This document shows, one piece after another, positions 37,352 to 47,298 of a DNA stretch of 64,000 bases. Within the stretch, counting starts at the first letter, position 1. Each line of letters begins with the position of its first letter. This DNA comes from JBGSTR01 sp963707135 (GTDB lineage Bacteria > Pseudomonadota > Gammaproteobacteria > Chromatiales > Chromatiaceae). The notes under the pieces are model-generated. The model was given only the letters and a program-made list of their open reading frames with translations, did not search any database and was not told where the DNA came from. Location of the stretch: contig CAVPOY010000013.1 in assembly GCA_963707135.1 (NCBI GenBank), positions 186,001-250,000 of the forward strand, written 5' to 3'. A program made the position numbers and the translations under genes.

Positions 37352-38344
37352 ATGCAGAGATTCGAGAATATCCTTTTCGTGTCGGAGCCCGAAGCGGACG
37401 ACATACCTGCGCTGGAACGGGCGGCCGAATTGGCGGAACACAACCAGGCCGGGCTCACGTTGGTCGAGGTGGTCGAGAAGTTGCCCGCCGGTCTCGCATT
37501 GCCCGAGAGCGCAGTGTCCGTGGAGGATCTCCAGAGCGACCTGAACCGGGCGGCCGGCGAGCGCCTGGAGGCGCTCGCTGCACCCTGGCGGCAGCGCGTC
37601 CGAGCTCAGTACAAGGTGCTCGTGGGCATTCCGTTTCTGGAGATCGTCCGCGAGGTGCTGCGAGAGGGGCGTGATCTTGTAATCAAAACGGCAGCCCCCG
37701 GCGGTATGCTGGACCGGCTGTTCGGCAGCGAGGATATGCACCTGCTGCGCAAGTGTCCCTGCCCCGTTTGGCTGGCCAGACCCAGCGAGCCCAAGCCCTA
37801 CCAGCGCATCCTCGCGGCGGTGGACATAGAGGACGCCGATGATCGGCAGAGCGCGGACGAGCGCCTTGGGCTCAGCCGGCAGATCGTCGAGATGGCCTCC
37901 GCCCTAGCACACTCCGAGGCCGCGGAGCTCCACGTCGTCAATGCCTGGCTAGCCGTTGGCGAGTCCGCGCTGCGCAGCGGACGCGGCATGCTCCCGCCCA
38001 TCGAGGTGGAAAGGTACGTTGAGGGTATCCGCCTGGGGCATCAGCGATTCCTGGATAATTTGTCGCGGCATCTCGCCGAGCGAGTTGGTCGCGACACAAC
38101 GGTCTACGTAGAACCCCTGAACCATTTGATCAAGGGAGCGGCCCGGGACGTCATACCAGACCTTGTGAACGATCTGCGTGCGGACCTGGTGGTCATGGGG
38201 ACGGTGGGCAGGTCCGGCATCCCCGGCTTTCTCATCGGCAACACCGCGGAGACCATTCTGAGTCGGCTCAACTGCTCGGTGCTGGCGGTGAAGCCGAAGG
38301 GCTTTGTCACGCCTGTGCATCTCGAGAGTCAGGACCGCGCTTGA
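37352..38344 (+). CDS. Tandem universal stress protein (UspE-like)
   Basis: A 330-residue cytosolic protein made of two UspA domains, about residues 1-145 and 148-318. The first is degenerate. The second ends in VVMGTVGRSGIPGFLIGNTA, which fits the ATP-binding pattern G-2x-G-9x-G-S/T. Tandem Usp proteins help cells survive oxidative and stationary-phase stress. ATG at 37352 follows GAGGATC. It lies behind the P-type ATPase and antiporter genes on the same strand but with 264 bases between, so it may be transcribed separately. Confidence 0.88.
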   Translation: MQRFENILFVSEPEADDIPALERAAELAEHNQAGLTLVEVVEKLPAGLALPESAVSVEDLQSDLNRAAGERLEALAAPWRQRVRAQYKVLVGIPFLEIVREVLREGRDLVIKTAAPGGMLDRLFGSEDMHLLRKCPCPVWLARPSEPKPYQRILAAVDIEDADDRQSADERLGLSRQIVEMASALAHSEAAELHVVNAWLAVGESALRSGRGMLPPIEVERYVEGIRLGHQRFLDNLSRHLAERVGRDTTVYVEPLNHLIKGAARDVIPDLVNDLRADLVVMGTVGRSGIPGFLIGNTAETILSRLNCSVLAVKPKGFVTPVHLESQDRA

Positions 38345-38921
38345 ATCCTTCCGGTAGGCGCAGACCGTCTATTGCGCCGGAACATTCCGGTCAGGCTGCA
38401 CCTTGGCGAGCCGTGGGTAGCGGGAACGTCCCCGGGATTCAGCCGGCCGCGGCGGGGCGGACCTCAAGCCCCGCCCTGGTTGGGCTCGTGCCCCTGCGCT
38501 TGGTCGCCCGAAACCGATCGTCCGGCGGAGCCCGCCCATTTTAGCCGGCGACTATTAGCTCGAAGTTGCTACTCTCATGAACAGGGATGCCGGCCGAGGC
38601 GCCCGGACGGAGCAGACCCGATGTTGAAGCGCGGCTTGAACCTGTATCGCCAAACGCGTTCTAAACCGGCGGTTGGGGTACGCTGACGACGGATCACAGG
38701 CGCGATTTTCCCGTTCGGGATTACGCCGCCCGGACTGGTCCGCAGAGGGTTAACAAGCGACGCGGATGGCAGCGCGCTCGGCGTGGAACCGGGCCGCCAT
38801 CTTCTTGCCGGTGCCCGGGCAGGTCTTGTCTTTTGCTTGCGCTGCCCCGAGCAACACCTAATGGGAACGCGGTCGATGCCGGTCCGCGCGAACGACGCCA
38901 GAATTCGAGCGAGGTAGTGCC
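38345..38921. other. Intergenic region upstream of prkA
   Basis: About 577 bases without a supported gene. Short open frames here show no start signal or family features. It should contain the promoter of the prkA-yeaH-spoVR group. I looked for a sigma-54 type site and found none I would defend. Confidence 0.4.
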
Positions 38922-40844
38922 ATGTCGATCTTCGAACGCTACCAGGCCCGTTATGAGGCCTCCCGCGAGGAGGTAATGAGCCTGGACGAGTATCTGCAGC
39001 TCTGCAAGACGGAGCCGGGCGCTTACGCGGGAGCGGCTGAGCGCCTGCTGATGGCAATCGGGGATCCGGATCTGGTCAACACCCGCGACGATCCGCGTCT
39101 GAGCCGCATCTTCCAGAACAAGATGATCCGGCGCTATCCGGCCTTCTCGGAATTCTACGGCATGGAGGAGTCCATCGAGCACCTGGTGTCCTATCTGAGA
39201 CACGCCGCTCAGGGGCTCGAGGAGAAAAAGCAGATCCTTTATCTGCTGGGGCCGGTCGGTGGGGGCAAGTCGTCCCTGGCGGAGAAGCTGAAAGAGCTCA
39301 TGGAGCTGGTGCCCTTCTACGCCATCCAAGGCTCGCCGGTGTTCGAGTCGCCGCTGGGCCTGTTCTCCCCCGAGGAGGACGGTCCGATCCTGGAAGAGGA
39401 CTACGGCATACCGGTCCGTTATCTGAAGAACGTCATGTCGCCGTGGGCCGTCAAGCGGCTGCAGGAGTACAACGGCGACATCACCCGATTCAAGGTGGCG
39501 AAACTCTACCCGTCGATCCTGGAGCAGGTGGCGATCGCCAAAACCGAGCCCGGTGACGAGAACAATCAGGACATCTCCTCGCTGGTGGGCAAGGTTGACA
39601 TCCGGCAACTGGAGCGGTTCGCGCAGAACGACGCGGATGCCTACAGCTACTCCGGTGCCCTGTGCCGGGCGAACCAGGGCCTGATGGAGTTCGTCGAGAT
39701 GTTCAAGGCACCGATCAAGGTGCTGCATCCGCTGCTGACGGCGACCCAGGAGGGTAACTACAACGGCACGGAAGGCCTTTCGGCGCTGCCCTTCCAGGGA
39801 ATCATCCTGGCGCACTCGAACGAGTCCGAGTGGCAGTCGTTCCGCAACAACAAGAACAACGAGGCGTTTCTCGATCGCGTCTTCATCGTGAAGGTCCCCT
39901 ACTGCCTTCGCGTCAGCGAGGAGGTCCGGATCTACGAGAAGCTGCTCCGCGACAGCTCCCTCTCGGAGGCGCCCTGCGCCCCCGGCACGTTGGAGATGAT
40001 GGCCCAGTTCTCGGCGTTGACGCGCCTGAAGGAGCCGGAGAACTCGAGTATCTTCTCCAAGATGCGCGTGTACGACGGCGAGAACCTTAAAGACACGGAC
40101 CCCAAGGCGAAGTCGGTGCAGGAATATAGGGACTACGCGGGTGTCGACGAGGGAATGACCGGGATCTCGACGCGGTTCGCGTTCAAAATCCTGTCCCAGG
40201 TCTTCAACTTCGACCACACCGAGGTCGCGGCGAACCCGGTGCATCTGCTCTACGTCCTGGAAAGGCAGATCGCTCGCGAGCAGCTGCCTCCCGAGGTGCA
40301 TGAGCGCTATTTGAGCTACCTGAAACAGTACCTGGCTCCGCGTTACGCGGAGTTTATTGGAAAGGAGCTTCAGACGGCGTACCTCGAGTCGTACTCCGAG
40401 TACGGACAGAACATCTTCGACCGTTACGTGATCTACGCGGACTACTGGATCCAGGATCAGGAGTACCGGGACCCGGATACCGGCGAGATGATGGATCGGG
40501 CGATGCTGAACGAGGAGCTCGAGAAGATTGAGAAGCCCGCGGGCATCTCCAACCCGAAGGACTTCCGCAACGAGATCGTCAACTTCGTCCTCCGCGCACG
40601 GGCCCGCAACGGTGGCGCGAACCCTAAGTGGACCAGCTACGAGAAGCTGCGGGTGGTGATCGAGAAGAAGATGTTCTCCAATACTGAGGACCTGCTTCCG
40701 GTGATCTCGTTTAACGCAAAAGCGTCCGTGGACGAGCAGAAGAAGCACGACCAGTTCGTCGACCGGATGACCGATAAGGGGTATACGCCGAAGCAGGTCC
40801 GGCTGCTCTCCGAGTGGTACCTGCGGGTGCGCAAGGCGCAATAG
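38922..40844 (+). CDS. prkA: PrkA-family serine protein kinase (AAA-related)
   Basis: A 640-residue protein with the PrkA AAA-like domain (about residues 20-380) and the C-terminal PrkA kinase-like domain. The P-loop is LLGPVGGGKSSLAEKL near residue 110. The N-terminal MSLDEYLQLCKTEPGAYA and AAERLL segments are typical of the YeaG/PrkA family. In Escherichia coli YeaG works with YeaH in nitrogen starvation and general stress responses; whether it is a kinase or a protease varies between reports. yeaH and spoVR follow in the same direction, the classical arrangement. Confidence 0.95.
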   Translation: MSIFERYQARYEASREEVMSLDEYLQLCKTEPGAYAGAAERLLMAIGDPDLVNTRDDPRLSRIFQNKMIRRYPAFSEFYGMEESIEHLVSYLRHAAQGLEEKKQILYLLGPVGGGKSSLAEKLKELMELVPFYAIQGSPVFESPLGLFSPEEDGPILEEDYGIPVRYLKNVMSPWAVKRLQEYNGDITRFKVAKLYPSILEQVAIAKTEPGDENNQDISSLVGKVDIRQLERFAQNDADAYSYSGALCRANQGLMEFVEMFKAPIKVLHPLLTATQEGNYNGTEGLSALPFQGIILAHSNESEWQSFRNNKNNEAFLDRVFIVKVPYCLRVSEEVRIYEKLLRDSSLSEAPCAPGTLEMMAQFSALTRLKEPENSSIFSKMRVYDGENLKDTDPKAKSVQEYRDYAGVDEGMTGISTRFAFKILSQVFNFDHTEVAANPVHLLYVLERQIAREQLPPEVHERYLSYLKQYLAPRYAEFIGKELQTAYLESYSEYGQNIFDRYVIYADYWIQDQEYRDPDTGEMMDRAMLNEELEKIEKPAGISNPKDFRNEIVNFVLRARARNGGANPKWTSYEKLRVVIEKKMFSNTEDLLPVISFNAKASVDEQKKHDQFVDRMTDKGYTPKQVRLLSEWYLRVRKAQ

Positions 40845-41059
40845 TACGGGGCACATACCCGGCGCCCCCGTCGAGGAGTCGCCGATCAGGTGCCAACCTT
40901 GCCTGTGCTCGAGTTGCGCCTCTCGGAGCGCGAGCTGATCAAGTGCCAGAACGGGGCTTGATCCGTATCTTCTGGATCGGCGCCGCGCGGGGCAACGGTC
41001 CCGGCGCTTGAAAGGGAAACAGCGGAAAGACGCATAGCTTGCGTCCGATAGGTCAGTGC

Positions 41060-42328
41060 ATGTCTCACTTCATCGACCGGCGTCTGAACGGCAGGAACAA
41101 GAGCGCCGTCAACCGCCAGCGCTTTCTGAAGCGCTATAAGACGCAGCTCAAGCGCGCCGTCGCCGATGCGCTCAGCAAGCGTAGCATCACGGACGTCGAT
41201 TCGGGCGAGCAGGTGGGAATCCCCTCGAAGGACATTTCCGAGCCCCTGTTCCATCACGGCCAAGGGGGGACCCGCGAGGCGGTCCACCCGGGCAATAAGG
41301 ACTTTACCGCCGGCGATCGAATCCAGCGTCCGGAGGGGGGGGAGGCAGGCGAGGGGCAGGGCAAGGCCGGCAAGGGGGGGCAGGGCGAGGACGACTTCGT
41401 CTTCGAGCTCTCCCGTGACGAGTTCATGGACCTCCTCTTCGACGACCTCGAGCTGCCCAACCTGGTGCGCAACCAATTACAAGGGACCACGGAGTTCAAG
41501 ACCGTGCGAGCGGGTTACACCACTGACGGTGCCCCGACCAATATCGACGTGATCCGCTCGCTCAAGGGCGCGATTGCGCGTCGCAACGCGTTGCGTGCGC
41601 CCCACCGGGAACGGATTCGACGGCTGGAGGAGGAACTCGAGCGCCTCCTGGCCGAGGGTACGGCCGAGGATGATCCCGGCGTCCTCGCGCTGCGCGAGGA
41701 GATCGACGCACTAAAAACGCGCGTCGCGGCGCTGCCCTTTATCGATACCTTCGATCTGCGCTTTCAGAGCTTCACAAAGCTTCCCGAGCCTACCAGCAAG
41801 GCCGTCATGGTTTGCATCATGGACGTCTCGGGGTCGATGGATCAGGTCCGCAAAGGTCTGGCCAAGCGTTTCTTCATCTTGCTCTACCTGTTTCTGAAGC
41901 GGAACTACGACAAGATCGACGTGGTCTTCATCCGTCACCACACGATCGCGCAGGAAGTCGACGAACAGGAGTTCTTTTACTCGCGCGAGACTGGCGGCAC
42001 CGTGGTTTCCAGCGCGCTGAACCTGGCCTACGAGGTACTGAGCGAGCGCTACGACTCGAGCGTTTGGAACATCTACGCCGCCCAGGCCTCGGACGGTGAC
42101 AACTGGGATTCGGACTCGGTGATCTGCCGCGACATCCTGGTGGACAAGCTGATGCCCCTGATGCGTTACTACGCCTATGTGGAGATAACGCCGCGCCAGC
42201 ACCAGAGCCTCTGGTACGCCTACCAGGAGGTGCAGGCGGCCCATCCGCACTTCGCGATGCAGGAGATCGATGGCCCGGCCGGCATCTTTCCCGTCTTCCG
42301 TGAGCTGTTCAGGAGGCGGGAGGCATGA
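41060..42328 (+). CDS. yeaH: YeaH/YhbH family protein (DUF444, VWA-like)
   Basis: A 422-residue protein of the DUF444 family. The N-terminus SHFIDRRLNGRNKSAVNRQR is strongly typical and fixes the ATG at 41060 rather than the in-frame TTG 21 bases earlier. A Gly-rich linker sits near residues 90-110. The C-terminal half is a von Willebrand A-like fold with a MIDAS-type motif DVSGSMD (about 260). It acts with PrkA in stress adaptation. Its stop overlaps the spoVR start by four bases, so the two are translationally coupled. Confidence 0.94.
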   Translation: MSHFIDRRLNGRNKSAVNRQRFLKRYKTQLKRAVADALSKRSITDVDSGEQVGIPSKDISEPLFHHGQGGTREAVHPGNKDFTAGDRIQRPEGGEAGEGQGKAGKGGQGEDDFVFELSRDEFMDLLFDDLELPNLVRNQLQGTTEFKTVRAGYTTDGAPTNIDVIRSLKGAIARRNALRAPHRERIRRLEEELERLLAEGTAEDDPGVLALREEIDALKTRVAALPFIDTFDLRFQSFTKLPEPTSKAVMVCIMDVSGSMDQVRKGLAKRFFILLYLFLKRNYDKIDVVFIRHHTIAQEVDEQEFFYSRETGGTVVSSALNLAYEVLSERYDSSVWNIYAAQASDGDNWDSDSVICRDILVDKLMPLMRYYAYVEITPRQHQSLWYAYQEVQAAHPHFAMQEIDGPAGIFPVFRELFRRREA

Positions 42329-43815
42329 CGAGCCGCATCATCTCGGACTCCTCGGAGTGGTCCTTCCCGCTGCTCGCCCGATTCGATCGCGAGATCTCGG
42401 CCCTTGCCCATAACGCCTATGGGCTCGACACCTACGCCAACCAGGTCGAGGTTATCAGCTCGGAGCAGATGATCGACGCCTACTCGTCGGTAGGGCTGCC
42501 GATCAACTATCACCATTGGTCATTCGGCAAGCAGTTCGTAAGTACCGAGCAGACCTACCGTCGCGGTCAGATGGGTCTGGCGTACGAGATCGTGATCAAC
42601 TCCGATCCCTGCATCGCCTATCTGATGGAGGAGAACACGCTGCCGATGCAGGCGCTGGTGATCGCGCACGCCTGCTACGGGCACAACAGCTTCTTCAAGG
42701 GCAACTATCTTTTCCGCGCTTGGACCAGCGCCGACGCCATCATCGACTACCTGGTGTTCGCCCGCCGATACATCGCCGGCTGCGAGGAGCGTTACGGCGA
42801 GGACGAGGTGGAGCTGTTGCTCGACTCCTGCCACGCCCTGATGAATCACGGCGTAGACCGTTACAAACGCCCATCGCCGCTCAGCCTCTCAGAGGAGCAG
42901 CGACGCCAGCAAGAGCGGGAGGTCTATCTTCAGTCGCAGGTCAACGATCTGTGGCGGACAGTCCCTCGCAGTGACGACGACGCGGACACCAGCGATGAGT
43001 CCCGGTGGCCGTCGGAGCCCCAGGAGAATCTGCTCTATTTCATCGAGAAGAATGCCCCGCTGCTCGAGCCATGGCAGCGGGAGGTCGTGCGCATCGTGCG
43101 CAAGATCGGGCAGTACTTCTACCCGCAGCGCCAGACCCAGGTCATGAACGAGGGCTGGGCGACCTTCTGGCACTATACGCTGCTGAACCGCCTCTACGAG
43201 GAAGGGTTCGTCGGCGACGGCTTCATGATGGAGTTCCTGCAGTCACATACGAGCGTGGTATTTCAGCCGCCTTTCGATGCGCCCTACTTTCGCGGCATCA
43301 ACCCGTACGCCCTGGGATTCTCGATGATGCGCGACATCCGCCGCATCTGCGAGGCGCCGACCGATGAGGACAGGTACTGGTTCCCGGACATCGCCGGTCA
43401 GGATTGGCTCAAGGTCCTGGACTTCGCGATGCGCAACTTCAAGGACGAGAGCTTCATCGCCCAGTACCTGTCGCCGGCGCTGATGCGGGAGCTACGCCTG
43501 TTCGCGATTCGCGACGACGACCGCGACGATACGCTGGAGGTCACGGCGATCCACGAGGAGCAGGGATACCGGGAGCTCCGGCGAGCGCTCGCCGAGCAAT
43601 ACAATCTGGGCACCCGGGAGCCAAACGTCCAGGTATTCAGCGTCGATCGCCGGGGCGACCGCTCGCTAACCCTGAGGCACTATCAACACAACCGGCGCCC
43701 GCTCGGCGAATCCGCCGGAGAGATGCTGCGTCACGTGCGGCGCCTGTGGGGTTTTACCGTGCGTCTCGAATCGATCGGGGACGACGGGCGCGCTCAGCTA
43801 ATCGGTCAGTGTTGA
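42325..43815 (+). CDS. SpoVR family protein
   Basis: A 496-residue cytosolic protein of the SpoVR family (E. coli YcgB). Characteristic blocks include YPINYHHWSFGK-like LPINYHHWSFGKQF, YEIVINSDPCIAYLMEENT, HACYGHNSFFKGNYLF, NEGWATFWHY and INPYALGFSMMRDI. The many conserved His and Glu suggest a metal site, but the biochemical role is unknown. It is coupled to yeaH. The prkA-yeaH-spoVR trio is widespread in proteobacteria and is linked to stationary-phase and nitrogen stress rather than to sporulation here. Confidence 0.95.
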   Translation: MTSRIISDSSEWSFPLLARFDREISALAHNAYGLDTYANQVEVISSEQMIDAYSSVGLPINYHHWSFGKQFVSTEQTYRRGQMGLAYEIVINSDPCIAYLMEENTLPMQALVIAHACYGHNSFFKGNYLFRAWTSADAIIDYLVFARRYIAGCEERYGEDEVELLLDSCHALMNHGVDRYKRPSPLSLSEEQRRQQEREVYLQSQVNDLWRTVPRSDDDADTSDESRWPSEPQENLLYFIEKNAPLLEPWQREVVRIVRKIGQYFYPQRQTQVMNEGWATFWHYTLLNRLYEEGFVGDGFMMEFLQSHTSVVFQPPFDAPYFRGINPYALGFSMMRDIRRICEAPTDEDRYWFPDIAGQDWLKVLDFAMRNFKDESFIAQYLSPALMRELRLFAIRDDDRDDTLEVTAIHEEQGYRELRRALAEQYNLGTREPNVQVFSVDRRGDRSLTLRHYQHNRRPLGESAGEMLRHVRRLWGFTVRLESIGDDGRAQLIGQC

Positions 43816-43972
43816 TGAGTCCCGTGCCGCAACGACAAGGCGGTGGCCTCGGGCTCTGGCGGCGCTCTCGAACCTGTGCGCGAGAGTACACGCGTCCCGG
43901 TTCGCTGGTACCATAAGGCTTGCCGAACCCATAGGCGCCGAACTGGCTGAAAACTCGGAGGTTTCAAAAAGG

Positions 43973-45769
43973 ATGTTGTCGCGGATCCCTGGGCTGATTC
44001 TGACCGCTGTCGTCCTGCTTCCCGGGCTTGTCCGCTCGGACGCAATGTTGCGCGGGACCGCCGAGTCGCTGCGTGAGGCGGAACCGGTTTCCCTGGGCGA
44101 TGTCCCGCTTTTTTCCGGACGTCTGCTCGCCGATGCCTACAAGGAACGGGGCTACAGGCTTGCCTGGACCGCTCCGGAGCGGATCGACGCCTTACTCCGG
44201 CTTATCGAGGACAGCCCCGCCGACGGATTTGAGCCGAAGGATTTCCACGTTGGCAGCGTGCGGGCGCTCGCCAGGCTGAGCCCCTACGATCGGTTCACCG
44301 ATGTGGAGCGGGTCAGTGCGGATCTGAAGCTGAGCGATGCCCTGCTGCGGTATATCCATCACCACCGTTTCGGGAAGCTAGACCCGAACTCGGTGAATCG
44401 TCCCTGGAACCACCGGGACGCGATTCCGGCCGATCCGCTGGTGAAGGACCTGCAAGCCGCGTTGGCGGCAGATGACCTGACCGAACATCTGGCCTCCGCG
44501 TTCCCACGGCCGTTCTTCTACGAGAACCTCAGGCGAGCCATGCGCGGCTACGCGGACGCCGCTCACCTGAAAGGTCTGCCGCCGGTCCCCACGGGCAGGA
44601 ACCTGGTCCGGGGCGATCGCGGCTCGCGCGTGGCCCTGGTGCGTGAACGCCTGCGTCTGATCGGTGATTCCGGCGGCCCCGCTTCGGGTGACCCGGACCT
44701 CTTCGACGACGGGCTGCACGAGGCCGTCGTCGATTTCCAACGTCGCGTCGGATTGACGCCGGACGGCGTGGTCGGTCCGGCGACCGTCGCGGCCTTGAGC
44801 ACGCCGTATGACGAGGCGAATGCGGACCGGATCCGGATCAATCTCGAGCGCATGCGCTGGCTTTACAACGATCTGCCTGACGATTACGTGCTGGTGGACG
44901 TCGCGGATTATATGGTTCACGTGGTCCGCGACAAGAAAGTGAGCTGGAGCACCCGGATTGTCGTCGGCACGCCTGATCAGCAAACACCGATGTTCCGCGA
45001 CCAGATGGAGCATCTGGTCTTCAATCCGACCTGGACGGTTCCGCCGTCGATCCAGAAGAAGATGCGCGGCGTGTCGAGCCGGTACAAGGTCGTCGACCGC
45101 CGCACCGGGCGCGCGGTCCGCGGCGTGAATGTCAGCGACCACAGGCGTTACCGGCTGGTACAAGAGGCCGGACCGGGTAATGCCCTTGGGCGCGTTAAGT
45201 TCATGTTTCCCAATGGTCACGCCGTCTACCTGCACGACACACCGAGCAAGGGGCTGTTCAGCCACCGGACACGGACCTACAGCCACGGCTGCGTGCGGGT
45301 TCAGAACCCTTTGAAGCTAGCCGAGGAGATCCTGGACGAGCCCGCGTGGAACCAGTCGGCGATCAAGCGCGTCGTCGGAACCAGTCGCACCCGCTACGTC
45401 CAACTGGACGATCAGTTGCCGGTTCTACTCTACTACCTGACCGCGTTCGGCGATGATGAGGGCAAGGTGAGTTTCCGCCGCGATGTGTACGGGCGCGACG
45501 GGGACCTGCGCAGGGCGCTGGCGGGCGACGCCTCCGAGCCGCGGCTCAGTTTCCCCGAGCCGCTGGAGCCGGCACAGAATACGGACTCCGAGGAGGCCCC
45601 AACGCAGGCGTATCCTCCGGCGCCGCCTCCCCCAACGCCGCCGGAGGGCGTCAAGCTGTCGGACAATGAGAGCCTGGGGGTCCCTATGAGCAATGCTTCG
45701 GCGCCGGGGCCAGGTGCCCGCCAGGCGCCCGAACGATCGCCGGGTGGGGCGCCGCAGACGAGTATGTAG
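43973..45769 (+). CDS. YcbB-type L,D-transpeptidase
   Basis: A 598-residue exported murein enzyme. It has a signal peptide (residues 1-23), an N-terminal YcbB-specific region (about 45-200), a peptidoglycan-binding domain near 208-285 (VALVRERLRLIGDSG then DFQRRVGLTPDGVVGPATV), and a YkuD catalytic domain from about 315 to 470. The catalytic Cys near 440 lies in SHRTRTYSHGCVRVQNP, matching HxxGxx...SHGCxRxxN. It forms 3-3 cross-links in peptidoglycan. The last 65 residues are Pro/Glu-rich and look disordered, an addition not usual in E. coli YcbB. Confidence 0.92.
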   Translation: MLSRIPGLILTAVVLLPGLVRSDAMLRGTAESLREAEPVSLGDVPLFSGRLLADAYKERGYRLAWTAPERIDALLRLIEDSPADGFEPKDFHVGSVRALARLSPYDRFTDVERVSADLKLSDALLRYIHHHRFGKLDPNSVNRPWNHRDAIPADPLVKDLQAALAADDLTEHLASAFPRPFFYENLRRAMRGYADAAHLKGLPPVPTGRNLVRGDRGSRVALVRERLRLIGDSGGPASGDPDLFDDGLHEAVVDFQRRVGLTPDGVVGPATVAALSTPYDEANADRIRINLERMRWLYNDLPDDYVLVDVADYMVHVVRDKKVSWSTRIVVGTPDQQTPMFRDQMEHLVFNPTWTVPPSIQKKMRGVSSRYKVVDRRTGRAVRGVNVSDHRRYRLVQEAGPGNALGRVKFMFPNGHAVYLHDTPSKGLFSHRTRTYSHGCVRVQNPLKLAEEILDEPAWNQSAIKRVVGTSRTRYVQLDDQLPVLLYYLTAFGDDEGKVSFRRDVYGRDGDLRRALAGDASEPRLSFPEPLEPAQNTDSEEAPTQAYPPAPPPPTPPEGVKLSDNESLGVPMSNASAPGPGARQAPERSPGGAPQTSM

Positions 45770-45886
45770 CGTGCGGGCTCGTTCGCGGCGGGAGGCCCGT
45801 CAAGGGGACGCCGAGTATTGGCCGTCCTGGCCGAATTTGTCGCACATCCATTTACCGCAGGAGACGCTGAATTGATCTGCGTTTCC

Positions 45887-46504
45887 TTACGGGGCGGAGG
45901 GTGGGCCGCTATTGAGGCTAAGCATATAGGCCAATAGCGCGTCCAGGTCTTCACTCTCCGGCTCGACGAACATCGGCTCGGCATATTCATGCCAGCGACG
46001 TCCCTCGCGGAAATCGCCCAGCTGCTTGGCGAGATAACGCGGGTACTGCTGCACCACGGGAGGGTTCTCAGACTCCTCTTTGCCGCGACCGTCGAACCCG
46101 TGGCACAGGGCGCAGTCTTTTTCGTAGAGCTCCCGGCCCAGTTCCAAATCCCCGTCGATCCTCTCCGGGACCCCGACGTCTCCCGCGGCAGGGGCCGGCA
46201 GTTCGGAGAGATAACCAGACACGGCGACGATCTGCTCCGTCCTGAGTCTCCCCTCCTCAAAGATCGGAAGCATGGGCTTGTTTGCGCGCTTTCCCGCCAG
46301 GAAGCTCGACAGCTGCAGCGCGAGGTAGGGCGCCGACATCCCGGCCAGGCGCGGGTAGTCCCCATCGTTTCCGCCTTGCCCCTGTTCCCCGTGGCAGCGT
46401 ACGCATTCGGCCCGGTAGATCCGCTCGCCAAGGATCTCGTCGGCGCCGTAGGCCTGGCAGGCGAGCAATACCAGGCAGGCGGAGGCAATCGCAGGAAGGC
46501 CCAT
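45887..46504 (-). CDS. Di-heme cytochrome c4
   Basis: A 205-residue periplasmic cytochrome c4/c553-like protein with a signal peptide (LPAIASACLVLLACQAYGA) and two similar halves, each with one heme site: CVRCH near 41 and CALCH near 138. Axial Met candidates are in NKPMLPIF and AEPMFVEP. The ATG at 46504 is chosen for the signal peptide. It lies at the 3' end of the nap operon, 110 bases after napC, and may carry electrons to or from the nitrate reductase or a terminal oxidase. Confidence 0.88.
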   Translation of the reverse strand: MGLPAIASACLVLLACQAYGADEILGERIYRAECVRCHGEQGQGGNDGDYPRLAGMSAPYLALQLSSFLAGKRANKPMLPIFEEGRLRTEQIVAVSGYLSELPAPAAGDVGVPERIDGDLELGRELYEKDCALCHGFDGRGKEESENPPVVQQYPRYLAKQLGDFREGRRWHEYAEPMFVEPESEDLDALLAYMLSLNSGPPSAP

Positions 46505-46614
46505 TTCAGTCGTCTCGGTGGCGTCGGCCAACGATGACCGGGAGGCATGGCGCGGTCCCGGCCGGGGGTCAGCGAGTCGGGGCGGCATAGGGCGCCCCGA
46601 CACCGGCGAGCGGC

Positions 46615-47220
46615 TTACTTGGCGGACACGGTGGCCTTGGTGTGGTAGATGCTTTCACCGGGGATGTCCTTCTCCGGGTCATACTCCTCCGGCAGGGAGT
46701 GGGCGATGCCCTTGTGGCAGTCGATACAGGTGAAGCCCTCGTCCTCCGCGTCCTCATGACGCTGCTGGCTTCGGCTGGTCTGGGCGTCGAAGTTCATCGA
46801 CTCGTAGTCGTGGCAGTTACGGCACTCCCTCGAATCGGTCGCCTTCATGGTGTCCCACACGTGCCCGGCGAGCTGGAATCGCTTCGCCTCGAATTTTTCC
46901 GGGGTGTCGACCGTGCCCATGAAATGGTGATAAAGCTCGTTGGAGGCCTGGATCTTGCGGACGACCTTGTGCACCCAGTCCTTCGGCACGTGGCAGTCCG
47001 GGCAGGTGGCCCGAACACCGGTGCGGTTGGTGTAGTGGATGGTGTCCTGCAGCTCCTCGTAGACATTCACCTCCATCTCGTGGCAGGAGATGCAGAACTC
47101 TTCTTTATTCGTCCACTCCATGGCGGTGTTGAAGCCGCCCCAGAAGATGATGCCAAGCGCCACGCCGACCAGCAGGATGATCAGGGTCTTTCTGCCTTTT
47201 CGGGCTGTTTCTTCAGTCAT
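46615..47220 (-). CDS. napC: NapC/NirT tetra-heme cytochrome c
   Basis: A 201-residue membrane-anchored quinol dehydrogenase. One N-terminal helix (about 11-30) is followed by four c-heme sites: CISCH, CPDCH, CRNCH and CIDCH. It takes electrons from quinol and passes them to NapB and so to NapA. Length and heme spacing match NapC/NirT. The conserved HEMEVN and HKGIAHSLPE segments carry distal heme ligands. It closes the canonical napFDAGHBC order here. Confidence 0.94.
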   Translation of the reverse strand: MTEETARKGRKTLIILLVGVALGIIFWGGFNTAMEWTNKEEFCISCHEMEVNVYEELQDTIHYTNRTGVRATCPDCHVPKDWVHKVVRKIQASNELYHHFMGTVDTPEKFEAKRFQLAGHVWDTMKATDSRECRNCHDYESMNFDAQTSRSQQRHEDAEDEGFTCIDCHKGIAHSLPEEYDPEKDIPGESIYHTKATVSAK

Positions 47221-47298
47221 TTGGACTACTTCCTGATTTAGTGGTTGATCAAAACAAGCTCACGACCCGGCTGGGCCCGACGCGCGCGGCACGGCCGG

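Noticed and set aside
38721..40856. 711-codon minus-strand frame
   Set aside because: Antisense of prkA; low-complexity Leu/Arg/His-rich translation without domain features.
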